DNA of 64,000 nt from Ruminococcus flavefaciens (GTDB taxonomy: Bacteria > Bacillota > Clostridia > Oscillospirales > Ruminococcaceae). The translations under genes were made by a program, and so were the position numbers. This document shows, in pieces, positions 8,695 to 16,752 of this stretch; positions within the stretch are counted from its first letter, which is position 1, and the number at the start of each line of letters is the position of its first letter. The stretch lies in assembly GCA_902760805.1 (NCBI GenBank), contig CACWHY010000001.1, forward strand, positions 62,001 through 126,000, read 5' to 3'. Below the pieces are notes generated by a model. It worked only from the letters and a program-made list of their open reading frames with translations, was not told the origin of the DNA and searched no databases.

Positions 8695-10154
8695 CGGGGA
8701 AGGTTTATTTGGTGGGAGCAGGCTGCGGCGGCCCGGAGCTTCTGACACTTCGTGGGAAGGAGCTTCTGGAGAGCTGCACGGCGGTGGCTTATGACGCACT
8801 GGCGGACCGGCGGATCCTTCGGTTTGTGCCGGAAAATTCCCGAAAAATAGCCGTTGGAAAGCGTTCGGGAGCCCACAGCGTTCCCCAGGAACAGATCAGC
8901 CGGCTGCTTGTGGAGCTGGCACTTTCCGGGGAAACTGTTGTGCGGCTGAAGGGCGGCGACCCCTTCGTTTTTGGCCGGAGCAGCGAGGAAATCAGCGCTC
9001 TTCGGGAGGCCGGGGTGCCTTTTGAGGTGGTGCCGGGGATCTCCTCCTGTATTGCGGTGCCGGAGCTGGCCGGGATCCCGGTGACCTCACGCCGAGTGAG
9101 CCGTGGCTTTCGGGTGATCACTGCCGCAACCGCCGAAGGTGAGCCGCTTTTTGAGCGATATGCGGCCACGGAGGAGACACTGGTCTTCCTTATGGGGCTG
9201 GCTAAGGTCGGGGAAATAGCTCAGGGGCTGATCCGTGGCGGAATGTCTCCCCAGACCCCGGCTGCGGTCATTTCCGAGGGAGCTTCTCCACGTCAGAAAA
9301 CCGTTCACGGCAGTCTTGACGACATTGCGGAAAAGGCGAAAAACAGCAGTTCTCCGGCAATCATCGTGGTGGGAGAAACTGCCGCTTTCGACCTTCGTGC
9401 AAAGGTTTTCACGGAGCTTGGAGGAGTTTCCGCAGCGGTGGTGGGAACGGAGAGCTTCACCTCTCGCACAGGTCTGCTCCTGGCAGAAAAAGGGGCAAAC
9501 GTCACTGAGCTGCCCATAGTGAAGATCACCGAAAGATCGGGCGGTGCCGGCCTTGACCGAGCCATTTCTCAGCTGAGCAGCTACAGCGCTCTGGCCTTTG
9601 TGAGCAGACACGGTGTGGAGCTGTTTTTCCGCAGAATGAAGGCGCTTCGGGCGGATCTGCGAAGCCTTGCGGGTGTGAAGATAGCCGCTGTTGGCAGCTC
9701 CACGGCAGCCGCCTTGGAGGAGCACGGCCTGATCCCGGATCTGGTGCCGGAGGAGTTCACCTCCGCCGCTCTTGGTGAGCGCCTTGCAGAAGAGCTTCCC
9801 AGGGGCAGCCGTGTACTGATACTGCGCAATGAGAACGGCTCGCCGGAGCTTGCAGAAAGGCTGACCTCTGCCGGGATCTTGGCTGAGGAGATCGCCCTCT
9901 ACGGCACCAAGGCCGAGGCTGACGGAGAGCTGCCGGAGGACTGCCGATTCGTGGCTTTCGGAAGCTCAGCAGGAGTCGGTGCATTTGCTGAAACCGGCTA
10001 TATTTTGCCGAAAAACGCCGCTGTGATATGCATAGGGGAGGAGACTGCTCAGGCTGCTCGAAAGCAGTTCGGAAGGGCAGTTGCTGCTCATCCTCACACA
10101 GCGGAGGGAATTGTTGAAACTATCATCAGGGAGGCCAAAAATGAAACGATTTAG
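8691..10154 (+). CDS. cobA-hemD: Uroporphyrinogen-III C-methyltransferase / uroporphyrinogen-III synthase fusion
   Basis: 487-residue bifunctional protein. Residues 1 to about 240 are the SAM-dependent methyltransferase: VYLVGAGCGGPELLTLRG, VRLKGGDPFVFGRSSEE, VPGISSCIAVPELAGIPVT, and LVFLMGL. Residues from about 245 form the HemD synthase fold (SYSALAFVSRHGVELFF, VGSSTAAALEEHG, RVLILRNENG, and a final VCIGEETAQAARK). Together they cyclise hydroxymethylbilane and methylate uroporphyrinogen III to precorrin-2. The fusion is common in clostridia. It ends 14 bases into hemB. Confidence 0.94.
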   Translation: MTGKVYLVGAGCGGPELLTLRGKELLESCTAVAYDALADRRILRFVPENSRKIAVGKRSGAHSVPQEQISRLLVELALSGETVVRLKGGDPFVFGRSSEEISALREAGVPFEVVPGISSCIAVPELAGIPVTSRRVSRGFRVITAATAEGEPLFERYAATEETLVFLMGLAKVGEIAQGLIRGGMSPQTPAAVISEGASPRQKTVHGSLDDIAEKAKNSSSPAIIVVGETAAFDLRAKVFTELGGVSAAVVGTESFTSRTGLLLAEKGANVTELPIVKITERSGGAGLDRAISQLSSYSALAFVSRHGVELFFRRMKALRADLRSLAGVKIAAVGSSTAAALEEHGLIPDLVPEEFTSAALGERLAEELPRGSRVLILRNENGSPELAERLTSAGILAEEIALYGTKAEADGELPEDCRFVAFGSSAGVGAFAETGYILPKNAAVICIGEETAQAARKQFGRAVAAHPHTAEGIVETIIREAKNETI

Positions 10155-11106
10155 AAGACTTCGTTCATCCGGTGCGCTGAGGGATCTTGTCAGGGAGACA
10201 AGGCTCACTGCCGGAGAGCTGATATACCCCATATTCGTGGAGGAGGGCATCGGTATCAAGCAGCCCGTGGACTCCATGCCCGGTATCTTTCGTTATTCTA
10301 TCGACAGGCTGGATGAGGAGCTGGACCGCATCGTTCAGGCCGGGATCGCCGGTGTCATGATCTTCGGGATCCCCAAGGTCAAGGACGAGCTGGCCACCTC
10401 AGCCTACGACGACAACGGTATCGCACAGCAGGCCGTCCGCCGCATAAAAAAGCGCTGTCCGCAGCTTCTTGCCGTTGCTGATGTGTGCCTTTGCGAGTAC
10501 ACCTCTCACGGCCATTGCGGAGTAGTCTGCGGCTGTGAGATCCTCAACGATGAGACTCTTCCTCTTCTGGGGAAAATGTCCGTAAGTCTGGCAAAGGCCG
10601 GGGCAGACATCATCGCTCCCTCCGACATGATGGACGGAAGAGTGGCAGCCATAAGGCAGTCACTGGACGAGGCCGGCTTCCTGAACACTCCGATAATGGC
10701 CTACAGCGCAAAGTTCGCATCCGGCTATTATTCGCCGTTTAGGGACGCTGCGGACTCAGCCCCGGGTTTCGGCGACAGGCGCTCTTACCAAATGGACTGC
10801 GCCAACGTCCGTGAGGCTCTGCTGGAGATCGAGGAGGACATTGCGGAGGGAGCTGACATCGTTATGGTCAAACCTGCGCTGGCTTATCTGGACGTGGTGA
10901 GAGCTGCCCGAGACCGCTTCGATGCGCCGATCGCTGCCTATAACGTGAGCGGAGAATACTCCATGGTGAAGGCCGCAGCTGAGCGTGGCTGGATCGACGA
11001 AAAGCGCATAGTTCTGGAAAATCTCACGTCTATCAAGCGTGCCGGAGCCGGGATAATCATCACCTATCACGCACTTGACGCCGCAAAATGGCTGGAGGAA
11101 ACATGA
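10141..11106 (+). CDS. hemB: Delta-aminolevulinic acid dehydratase (porphobilinogen synthase)
   Basis: 321-residue enzyme condensing two aminolevulinates. It shows the zinc-binding cysteines in DVCLCEYTSHGHCGVV, the Schiff-base region around SAKFASGYYSPFRDAA and MVKPALAYLDVV, and the C-terminal NVSGEYSMVKAAA. ATG 10141 has GGGAGG 7 bases upstream and matches the usual N-terminus (RFRRLRSSGALRDLVRET). It overlaps cobA-hemD by 14 bases and hemL by four. Confidence 0.95.
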   Translation: MKRFRRLRSSGALRDLVRETRLTAGELIYPIFVEEGIGIKQPVDSMPGIFRYSIDRLDEELDRIVQAGIAGVMIFGIPKVKDELATSAYDDNGIAQQAVRRIKKRCPQLLAVADVCLCEYTSHGHCGVVCGCEILNDETLPLLGKMSVSLAKAGADIIAPSDMMDGRVAAIRQSLDEAGFLNTPIMAYSAKFASGYYSPFRDAADSAPGFGDRRSYQMDCANVREALLEIEEDIAEGADIVMVKPALAYLDVVRAARDRFDAPIAAYNVSGEYSMVKAAAERGWIDEKRIVLENLTSIKRAGAGIIITYHALDAAKWLEET

Positions 11107-12362
11107 AAACTGATCGTTCAAAAAAATTATACGAGAGAGCCTGTCAGCTCATGCCCGGGGGAGTGAACAGCCCTGTTCGAGCCTTTCGCAGTGTTGGCAG
11201 ATCCCCTCTGTTCATCGATCACGCTGAGGGCAGCCGGATCATTGATGCTGACGGCAACATCTTCATCGACTACGTTTGCTCCTGGGGACCGGATATCCTG
11301 GGACACGGCTGCCCGGCTGTGATCCGGGCGGTGCAGGAGCGTCTGGCTCACGGCTTGACCTTCGGTGCCTGTCATGAGGGCGAGATCCTTCTTGCGGAGA
11401 AGATCCGGGATCATTTTCCCTCAATGGAGCTGATCCGCCTTGTGAGCTCCGGCACTGAGGCTGTTATGAGCGCGGTCCGGGCGGCAAGAGGCTATACAGG
11501 CCGTGACTTCATCGTGAAATTCGAGGGCTGCTACCACGGCCACTCAGACGGACTTCTGGTGAAGGGCGGCTCTGGTCTGCTGACGGGGGCTTTGCCGGGA
11601 AGCGCCGGTGTGCCGTCAGGCTACACGGAGGCCACCCTCCTTGCCAGGTACAATGACCTTTCCTCAGTGGAGGAGCTTTTTGCTCGCTGCGGAAGCCGGA
11701 TAGCCTGCGTCATCGTGGAGCCCTGCGCTGCGAATATGGGCGTAGTTCCGCCGAAAAAAGGCTTTCTGGAAGGCCTTCGCAGTATCACTGAGAAGCACGG
11801 AGCTCTGCTGATCTTCGACGAGGTTATCACAGGATTTCGGCTGAGTATCGGCGGAGCCCAGCAGCTCTACGGCGTGAAGCCTGATTTGACAACTCTGGGC
11901 AAGATCGTAGGCGGAGGAATGCCCCTTGCTGCATACGGCGGACGCCGTGAGATCATGGAGACCGTTGCTCCGCTGGGGTCGGTCTACCAGGCAGGAACTC
12001 TTTCCGGAAACCCCATAGCCACCGCAGCCGGAGCAGCTGCTATCTCTGAGCTGGAAAAGCGTCCGGAGCTCTACACTGAGCTGGAAATAAAGACTGCCAA
12101 GCTGGAAGACGCCGCACTTTCCGCCGGCCTTAACGTGAACAGAGCCGGCTCGCTGATGACGGTATTCTTCACAAATAAGAAGGTCACAGACTACTCCTCA
12201 GCAACGGCCTGCGACACCGAGGCGTACTCCCGCTATTTCGGTTATCTTCTGGAAAACGGCATCTACACAGCCCCCTCACAGTTCGAGGCCATGTTTGTTT
12301 CGGCAGCCCACACCGAGGAAGAGATCGAACAGACCTGCCAACTGATAAAAGCCTATAAATAG
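11103..12362 (+). CDS. hemL: Glutamate-1-semialdehyde 2,1-aminomutase
   Basis: 419-residue PLP enzyme making 5-aminolevulinate. Family markers: LMPGGVNSPVRAF at the start, SSGTEAVMSAVRAARG, the FEGCYHGHSDGLLVKGGSG block, IFDEVITGFR and the PLP lysine Lys267 in TLGKIVGGGMP. ATG 11103 is chosen because GGAGG lies 4-5 bases upstream; ATG 11088 would add five residues with no ribosome site. Last gene of the operon, which supplies uroporphyrinogen III and siroheme; no hemE is present, so the flux seems aimed at siroheme rather than heme. Confidence 0.95.
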   Translation: MKTDRSKKLYERACQLMPGGVNSPVRAFRSVGRSPLFIDHAEGSRIIDADGNIFIDYVCSWGPDILGHGCPAVIRAVQERLAHGLTFGACHEGEILLAEKIRDHFPSMELIRLVSSGTEAVMSAVRAARGYTGRDFIVKFEGCYHGHSDGLLVKGGSGLLTGALPGSAGVPSGYTEATLLARYNDLSSVEELFARCGSRIACVIVEPCAANMGVVPPKKGFLEGLRSITEKHGALLIFDEVITGFRLSIGGAQQLYGVKPDLTTLGKIVGGGMPLAAYGGRREIMETVAPLGSVYQAGTLSGNPIATAAGAAAISELEKRPELYTELEIKTAKLEDAALSAGLNVNRAGSLMTVFFTNKKVTDYSSATACDTEAYSRYFGYLLENGIYTAPSQFEAMFVSAAHTEEEIEQTCQLIKAYK

Positions 12363-12365
12363 CGA

Positions 12366-12394
12366 AAAAGGTACTCCCGAGGGAGTACCTTTTC
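12366..12394. terminator. Bidirectional terminator between hemL and the Rrf2 gene
   Basis: GGTACTCCC (12370-12378) and GGGAGTACC (12381-12389) form a stem flanked by A5 and T4, so it can serve both converging genes. Confidence 0.82.
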
Positions 12395-12844
12395 TCATAT
12401 GTAGTACATTGGCTCAGAGATGCTGTCCTCCACTAGGCCGTTGTATTTTCCGGCTAGGTCGGAGAGTGAGATCTTGTGAGCATGGTCTCTCAGCAGCGCC
12501 GACATTCGGCTCCAGAGAGTGTCGTCAAGGGCCTCTGTCACAAGGGGGTCCCATTTTTCCTCAAAGCTGACCTGGCCGAGCACGCTGCTGTCAAGAGCGT
12601 CGATTATCTCAGCCAAAGTGATCTTTGAGGCAGAACGGGAGAGCGTGTAGCCGCCCTTGGCGCCCTTCACACTTCTGATGATCCCTGCGTGTCGCAGCAG
12701 CGGCAGGATCTGTTCCAGGTATTTTGCGGAAATGCTTTGCCTCTGGGAAATGTTGACCACCTTGACAACGTTTTCAGTTGGAGCGTTCACGCATATATCC
12801 ACCAGGGCGATTATACCACATTCGACCTTAGAGGAGATCTTCAT
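12395..12844 (-). CDS. Rrf2-family transcriptional regulator (CymR-like)
   Basis: 149-residue winged-helix repressor. The N-terminus MKISSKVECGIIALVDI, the recognition segment ISAKYLEQILPLLRHAGIIRS and the wing VKGAKGGYTLSR are characteristic of Rrf2 proteins. No cluster of three cysteines is present (only two Cys, outside the IscR position), so it is not an Fe-S IscR; CymR of Bacillus, which controls sulfur genes, is the closest functional model. The start is 12844, with AAAGGA nine bases upstream, not the ATG ten codons earlier. It lies between the siroheme and sulfur operons and divergent from metY, so it probably controls them (inference). Confidence 0.88.
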   Translation of the reverse strand: MKISSKVECGIIALVDICVNAPTENVVKVVNISQRQSISAKYLEQILPLLRHAGIIRSVKGAKGGYTLSRSASKITLAEIIDALDSSVLGQVSFEEKWDPLVTEALDDTLWSRMSALLRDHAHKISLSDLAGKYNGLVEDSISEPMYYI

Positions 12845-12885
12845 ATTCTTCAGTCCTTTCATTATATAATACAAAACCTATATAC

Positions 12886-12896
12886 ATACTAAGTAT
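12886..12896. promoter_or_regulatory. Candidate Rrf2 operator overlapping its own promoter
   Basis: Perfect palindrome ATACT-A-AGTAT overlapping the -10 box of the Rrf2 gene. It resembles ATACTATGTAT at 1986-1996 and the metY promoter spacer, which suggests autoregulation. Confidence 0.45.
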
Positions 12897-12920
12897 AGCA
12901 TGATCTGATGAAAAAATCAA
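12892..12920 (-). promoter_or_regulatory. Promoter of the Rrf2 gene
   Basis: On the minus strand TTGATT (12920-12915), 17-base spacer, TATACT (12897-12892). Confidence 0.7.
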
Positions 12921-13005
12921 GAGTTTTTCATTTGTGGGAAATGATGAATTTATCTAAATCATACTAAACAGATATGTAAAATAGGCTGAATATCAGAATA
13001 ACCTA

Positions 13006-13034
13006 TTGACTTACTATGAAAAGTAGGCTATAAT
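13006..13034 (+). promoter_or_regulatory. Promoter of metY-sulfite reductase-apr-cysDN operon with internal operator
   Basis: TTGACT (13006-13011), 17-base spacer, TATAAT (13029-13034). The spacer holds TACT(N6)AGTA (13012-13025), and AATAGG (12980-12985) is inverted as CCTATT (13002-13007) over the -35 box. Both would place a repressor on the promoter. Confidence 0.75.
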
Positions 13035-13063
13035 TGTAAAAAACAAATGAAAGCGGTGTTCAC

Positions 13064-14299
13064 ATGGGATTTAACACAATCCTGCTCCATGACGCCCCCG
13101 GCGGAGACCGGCATACCGGCGCAACTCTCACGCCTGTTTATCAGGTGAGCGCATTTGCCTATGATTCGGCGGAAAAGCTGGAGCAGGTCTTCGGCGGCAG
13201 AGCTCCTGGCTTTGCTTATACAAGGATCGGCAACCCAACAGTCGATGCCTTCGAGAAGCGTATGGCGGCTTTGGAGGGCGGTGTTGGAGCAGTTGCCTGT
13301 TCCTCGGGAATGGCCGCAGTGACAATGACTCTGCTGACCATGCTTCGCTCCGGGGACGAGATCATTGCCGGATCCGGGCTCTTCGGCGGAACGATCGACC
13401 TCTTCGGCGACCTTGAAGCACTTGGCATCACCGTTCGTTATGCTGAGACCGTGGATCCGCAGACTGTGGAGAGCCTGATAACTGACCGTACAAGGGCAGT
13501 TTTTGCGGAGCTGATCAGCAACCCAAAGCTCAGCGTTGTGGACGTTGAGGCGGTGTCGAAAACCTGTCAGGAGCACGGACTTCCCCTGATCATTGACAGC
13601 ACAACGGCTACTCCCTATCTGGTGCAGCCTTTGAAGCTGGGAGCGGACATTGTGGTCCACTCGGGATCCAAGTACATAAACGGCGGCGGAAATTCCCTCA
13701 GCGGCGTGATCGTTGACGGAGGCACCTTCCGCTTTGACCCGGAGCGCTACCCTGGCTTTGCGGAGTACAAAAAGTTCGGCAGCCGTGCCTTCCTTGCAAA
13801 ACTGAGAAACGGCATTTGGCGGAATTCCGGTGCCTGTCTCTCACCGTTCAATGCATATCTCAATCAGGTGGGCATCGAGACATTGGGACTTCGAATGGAG
13901 CGCCTTTGCAGCAATGCACTTGCCCTTGCGAAAGCTCTTCGTGAACTGGGTCTGGAAGTCAGATACCCCGGCCTTCCCGATGATCCGGACTTCCATCTTG
14001 TGGAGAGACAGCTTGGCGGAAAGGGCGGCGCAATCCTAACTGTGAGGGCAGGCAGCCGAGAGCGTGCCTTCCGCCTGATAAACAGCCTGAAATACGCTCT
14101 CATAGCAACAAATATCGGTGACGTGAGAACTCTCGTGATCCACCCGGCCAGCACGATCTACCTCCACAGCACAAAGGAGCAAATGGAAAGCGCCGGAGTT
14201 TTCGACGACACTATCAGGATAAGTATCGGTATTGAGGACCCGGAGGATCTGATCGGTGATTTTCGTCAGGCGTTCCTCCAGTCAGGAAAGGAGAATTGA
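13064..14299 (+). CDS. metY: O-acetylhomoserine sulfhydrylase (MetY-type PLP enzyme)
   Basis: 411-residue Cys/Met-metabolism PLP enzyme. It shows GATLTPVYQVSAFAYDSAEKLE, YTRIGNPTVDAFEKRMAALEGG, ACSSGMAAVTMTLL, FGGTIDLF, and the PLP lysine Lys203 in HSGSKYINGGG. These fit O-acetylhomoserine aminocarboxypropyltransferase, which makes homocysteine directly from a sulfide source. It is first in the operon with a ThiS-like carrier, an E1-like activator and a JAMM protease, the arrangement described for thiocarboxylate-dependent homocysteine synthesis in Wolinella succinogenes. The sulfur donor may therefore be a carrier protein rather than free sulfide. The downstream sulfite reductase starts one base after its stop. 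Confidence 0.9.
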   Translation: MGFNTILLHDAPGGDRHTGATLTPVYQVSAFAYDSAEKLEQVFGGRAPGFAYTRIGNPTVDAFEKRMAALEGGVGAVACSSGMAAVTMTLLTMLRSGDEIIAGSGLFGGTIDLFGDLEALGITVRYAETVDPQTVESLITDRTRAVFAELISNPKLSVVDVEAVSKTCQEHGLPLIIDSTTATPYLVQPLKLGADIVVHSGSKYINGGGNSLSGVIVDGGTFRFDPERYPGFAEYKKFGSRAFLAKLRNGIWRNSGACLSPFNAYLNQVGIETLGLRMERLCSNALALAKALRELGLEVRYPGLPDDPDFHLVERQLGGKGGAILTVRAGSRERAFRLINSLKYALIATNIGDVRTLVIHPASTIYLHSTKEQMESAGVFDDTIRISIGIEDPEDLIGDFRQAFLQSGKEN

Positions 14300-14300
14300 C

Positions 14301-15164
14301 ATGGCAACTGATTACGCAGCCCTCAAAAAGGGCGGATTTATGCGGCAGAAACAGAAAAACTGTTTCTCCCTGAGACTTAGAGTGGTGGGCGGAAACGTCA
14401 CCGCAGGCCAGCTTGCAAAGATCGCTGAGGTGGCGGATGAGTTCGGCGACGGCCACGTTCATCTGACCTCACGCCAGAGCATCGAGATCCCCTTCATCAA
14501 GCTGGATCAGATCGAAGAGGTGAAGGCTGCTCTTGGTGAGGGCGGTGTTGAGCCGGGAGTTTGCGGCCCAAGAGTCCGCACAGTTACGGCCTGTCAGGGC
14601 AGTGCGATCTGTCCCAGCGGATGTATCGACACCTACTCTCTGGCCAAGGAGCTTGACGACAGGTATTTCGCCAGAGAGCTCCCTCACAAGTTCAAGTTCG
14701 GCATAACCGGCTGTCAGAACAACTGCCTGAAATCCGAGGAAAATGACCTTGGCATAAAGGGCGGTATACGGGTGAGCTGGAGGGAGAGCGACTGCATTGG
14801 CTGCGGCGTCTGTGAGAAGGCCTGCCGCACAGGTGCGATCACTATCACTGACGGAAAGGTCAGCGTGACGGCTGACAAGTGCAACTTCTGCGGAAGGTGC
14901 GTCAAGTCCTGCCCCACCGATGCTTGGAATCAGGAGAATGGCTACATAGTCAGCTTCGGCGGACTTTTCGGCAACCACATCGCAAAGGGCGAGCCGGTGA
15001 TCCCTTTCATTGCAGACCACGACACTCTCATGAGGGTCTGTGATGCGGCGATACAGTTCTTTGACGACAATGCCCTCCCCGGTGAGCGCTTCAAGTTCAC
15101 CATTGACCGAGTTGGCAGGGAGAGCTTCAAGAATACTATCATGGAGGCGTATAACAATGGCTGA
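14301..15164 (+). CDS. Siroheme sulfite reductase with ferredoxin domain
   Basis: 287-residue protein. Residues 15-80 form a nitrite/sulfite reductase ferredoxin-like half-domain (GGNVTAGQLAKIAEVADEFG, HLTSRQSIEIPF). The siroheme/[4Fe-4S] ligands are in TACQGSAICPSGCIDT and TGCQNNCLKSEENDLGIKGG. Two more [4Fe-4S] sites follow (CIGCGVCEKACRTGAI and CNFCGRCVKSCPTDAW). This compact single-subunit layout is like AsrC/Fsr-type reductases and unlike CysI. It should reduce sulfite to sulfide with electrons entering through the ferredoxin part. ATG 14301 follows AAAGGAG; the siroheme operon just upstream would supply its cofactor. It overlaps the next gene by 8 bases. Confidence 0.88.
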   Translation: MATDYAALKKGGFMRQKQKNCFSLRLRVVGGNVTAGQLAKIAEVADEFGDGHVHLTSRQSIEIPFIKLDQIEEVKAALGEGGVEPGVCGPRVRTVTACQGSAICPSGCIDTYSLAKELDDRYFARELPHKFKFGITGCQNNCLKSEENDLGIKGGIRVSWRESDCIGCGVCEKACRTGAITITDGKVSVTADKCNFCGRCVKSCPTDAWNQENGYIVSFGGLFGNHIAKGEPVIPFIADHDTLMRVCDAAIQFFDDNALPGERFKFTIDRVGRESFKNTIMEAYNNG

Positions 15165-15402
15165 TTTCCAGATCACAGACAGTATAGACATCACAGACGC
15201 AGTTTGCCCGGTCACATTTGTTCGTGCGAAGGTGGCTTTGGAGGAGCTTGAGGTGGGAGACATCCTCTCGATCAGGCTCAACGACGGCGAGCCTGTGCAG
15301 AACGTTCCCCGCAGCATCAAGGAGGAGGGACACAAGGTCCTTCGCCTCACCGACAACGGCGACGGTACCTACGAGCTTATCGTTCGGAAGGAGGCCGAGT
15401 AA
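15157..15402 (+). CDS. TusA/SirA-family sulfur carrier protein
   Basis: 81-residue protein of the TusA/SirA/YedF family. The expected persulfide cysteine is Cys17 in DAVCPVTFVRAK, and LNDGEPVQNVPRSIKEEGH is family wording. The usual CPxP motif reads CPVT here. It overlaps the sulfite reductase by 8 bases and its stop overlaps the thioredoxin start (TAATG), so it is made with both. A role in handing reduced sulfur from the reductase to the carrier system is inference. Confidence 0.85.
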   Translation: MADFQITDSIDITDAVCPVTFVRAKVALEELEVGDILSIRLNDGEPVQNVPRSIKEEGHKVLRLTDNGDGTYELIVRKEAE

Positions 15403-15722
15403 TGGCTGAGAGGATCAGTGCGGCAGATTTTGACGAGAAGGTGCTCCGGTCACAGATCCCCGTTGCGGCGGACTTCTATTCGGACAGCTGTATACCCTGC
15501 AAGCGCCTTTCGCCGGTCATTTCACGGCTGGAGGAGGAGTTCTCAGGCAGGGTGAAGTTCGTCAAGATCAACGTGAATTTCGACTCAGAGCTGGCAGAGC
15601 AGTATGACGTTATGGCAGCTCCTACAGTAGTATTTTTCCGGGACGGGAATGAGACCGGACGCACAAGAGGCGCTGTCACTCAGGAGACACTGACCGGCGC
15701 TATCGAAGAGCTTTTGTTTTAA
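15402..15722 (+). CDS. Thioredoxin-like protein (CIPC active site)
   Basis: 106-residue single thioredoxin fold. Active site SCIPCKR replaces the classical WCGPC; the cis-proline region is intact (MAAPTVVFFRDGNETGR). No signal peptide, so cytosolic. It lies between the TusA-like protein and the ThiS-like carrier and may serve as reductant for AprAB or sulfite reductase, or resolve persulfides. A second, classical thioredoxin is encoded at 61282. Confidence 0.9.
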   Translation: MAERISAADFDEKVLRSQIPVAADFYSDSCIPCKRLSPVISRLEEEFSGRVKFVKINVNFDSELAEQYDVMAAPTVVFFRDGNETGRTRGAVTQETLTGAIEELLF

Positions 15723-15734
15723 GGAGAGATATAT

Positions 15735-15953
15735 ATGCAGATCACAGTTGCAGGAGTTAAAAAGCAGGTGGCTGAGGGACTTACCGTTGCTCAGCTTGTC
15801 ATCGACGAAAAGGTGGAAACTCCCCAGTACGTCACAGTCACTATCAACGATGAGTTCGTGGAGAGCGGACAGTTCGAGGCAACAGTCCTCAATGAAGGCG
15901 ACAGCGTGGAATTCCTCTATTTTATGGGAGGCGGAAGCTATGGCGCTTACTAA
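15735..15953 (+). CDS. ThiS/MoaD-like sulfur carrier with C-terminal extension (HcyS-type)
   Basis: 72-residue beta-grasp protein. It starts MQITVAGVKK and has the ThiS core GLTVAQLVID, VTVTINDEFV, LNEGDSVEFLYFMGGG. Unlike mature ThiS or MoaD the glycines are not terminal: five residues (SYGAY) follow GGG. A carrier must end in Gly-Gly to be adenylated, so the tail must be removed first; the JAMM protease two genes downstream is the obvious enzyme. The sulfur-assimilation neighbours and absence of thiG argue for HcyS (homocysteine synthesis) rather than thiamine. Its gene overlaps the E1-like gene by 14 bases. Confidence 0.87.
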   Translation: MQITVAGVKKQVAEGLTVAQLVIDEKVETPQYVTVTINDEFVESGQFEATVLNEGDSVEFLYFMGGGSYGAY

Positions 15954-16752
15954 TGAGCAGATCGAAAGGTACTCACGTCACATTATCCTGAAGGAGGTAG
16001 GCGTCAAGGGACAGAAGAAGCTCCTTGGTGCGAAGGTGCTGATCATCGGAGCAGGCGGCCTGGGAGCTCCTGCCGGGATGTACCTTGCAGCCGCCGGAGT
16101 CGGAACTATCGGTATCGCTGACGCAGACGAGGTGGATCTGTCCAACCTCCAGCGCCAGATCATCCACCAGACCGCCGACATCGGCAAGCCCAAGGTGGAG
16201 TCTGCAAAGGAGACCATGCAGGCCATAAATCCTGACGTGAACGTTATCACCTACCATGATTTCATCACAAGTGAGAACATCATGGAGATCATCAAGGACT
16301 ACGATTTCATAATCGACGGAACAGACAATTTTCCGGCGAAATTCCTCATAAACGACGCCTGCGTCATGGCGAAGAAGCCCTTTTCTCATGCGGGGATAAT
16401 CCGTTTCAAGGGTCAGCTTATGACCTACGTTCCGGGGCAGGGTCCATGCTATCGCTGCGTGTTCCGTGATCCCCCTCCGAAGGACGCCGTTCCCACCTGT
16501 AAGCAGGCCGGAGTCATCGGCGCAATGGGCGGAGTTATCGGCAGTCTTCAGGCGATGGAGGCTGTGAAGTACATCGTTGGAGTTGGTGAGCTGCTGACAG
16601 GCTGGCTGCTGACCTACGATGCGCTGACAATGGAGTTCCGCAAGGTGAAGCTCCCCACAGACACTCACAGCTGTGCGGTCTGCGGCGACCATCCAACTAT
16701 CACGGAGCTCATCGACTACGAGCAGGCTGAATGTGAGGGTACCGGTCTATGA
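15940..16752 (+). CDS. E1-like adenylyltransferase activating the sulfur carrier (MoeB/ThiF/HesA family, HcyF-type)
   Basis: 270-residue ATP-dependent activating enzyme. It opens with QIERYSRHIILKEVG and has the nucleotide site IIGAGGLGAPAGMYLAAAGVG, DEVDLSNLQRQIIH, IDGTDNFPAKFLIND, and two zinc CxxC pairs (CYRCVF and CAVCGD). It should adenylate the C-terminal glycine of the carrier so that sulfide can form a thiocarboxylate. ATG 15940 follows GGGAGG; earlier in-frame ATG positions fall in the carrier gene's shadow. ATGA overlap with the protease. Confidence 0.9.
   Translation: MALTNEQIERYSRHIILKEVGVKGQKKLLGAKVLIIGAGGLGAPAGMYLAAAGVGTIGIADADEVDLSNLQRQIIHQTADIGKPKVESAKETMQAINPDVNVITYHDFITSENIMEIIKDYDFIIDGTDNFPAKFLINDACVMAKKPFSHAGIIRFKGQLMTYVPGQGPCYRCVFRDPPPKDAVPTCKQAGVIGAMGGVIGSLQAMEAVKYIVGVGELLTGWLLTYDALTMEFRKVKLPTDTHSCAVCGDHPTITELIDYEQAECEGTGL

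Noticed and set aside
12395-12844. IscR (Fe-S sensing) identity for the Rrf2 protein
   Set aside because: The three-cysteine cluster-binding motif of IscR is missing and the neighbours are sulfur genes, not isc/suf.
15735-16752. Thiamine ThiS-ThiF pair
   Set aside because: The carrier has residues after the glycines, a JAMM protease is adjacent, and all neighbours are sulfur-assimilation genes; no thiG or thiH is present.
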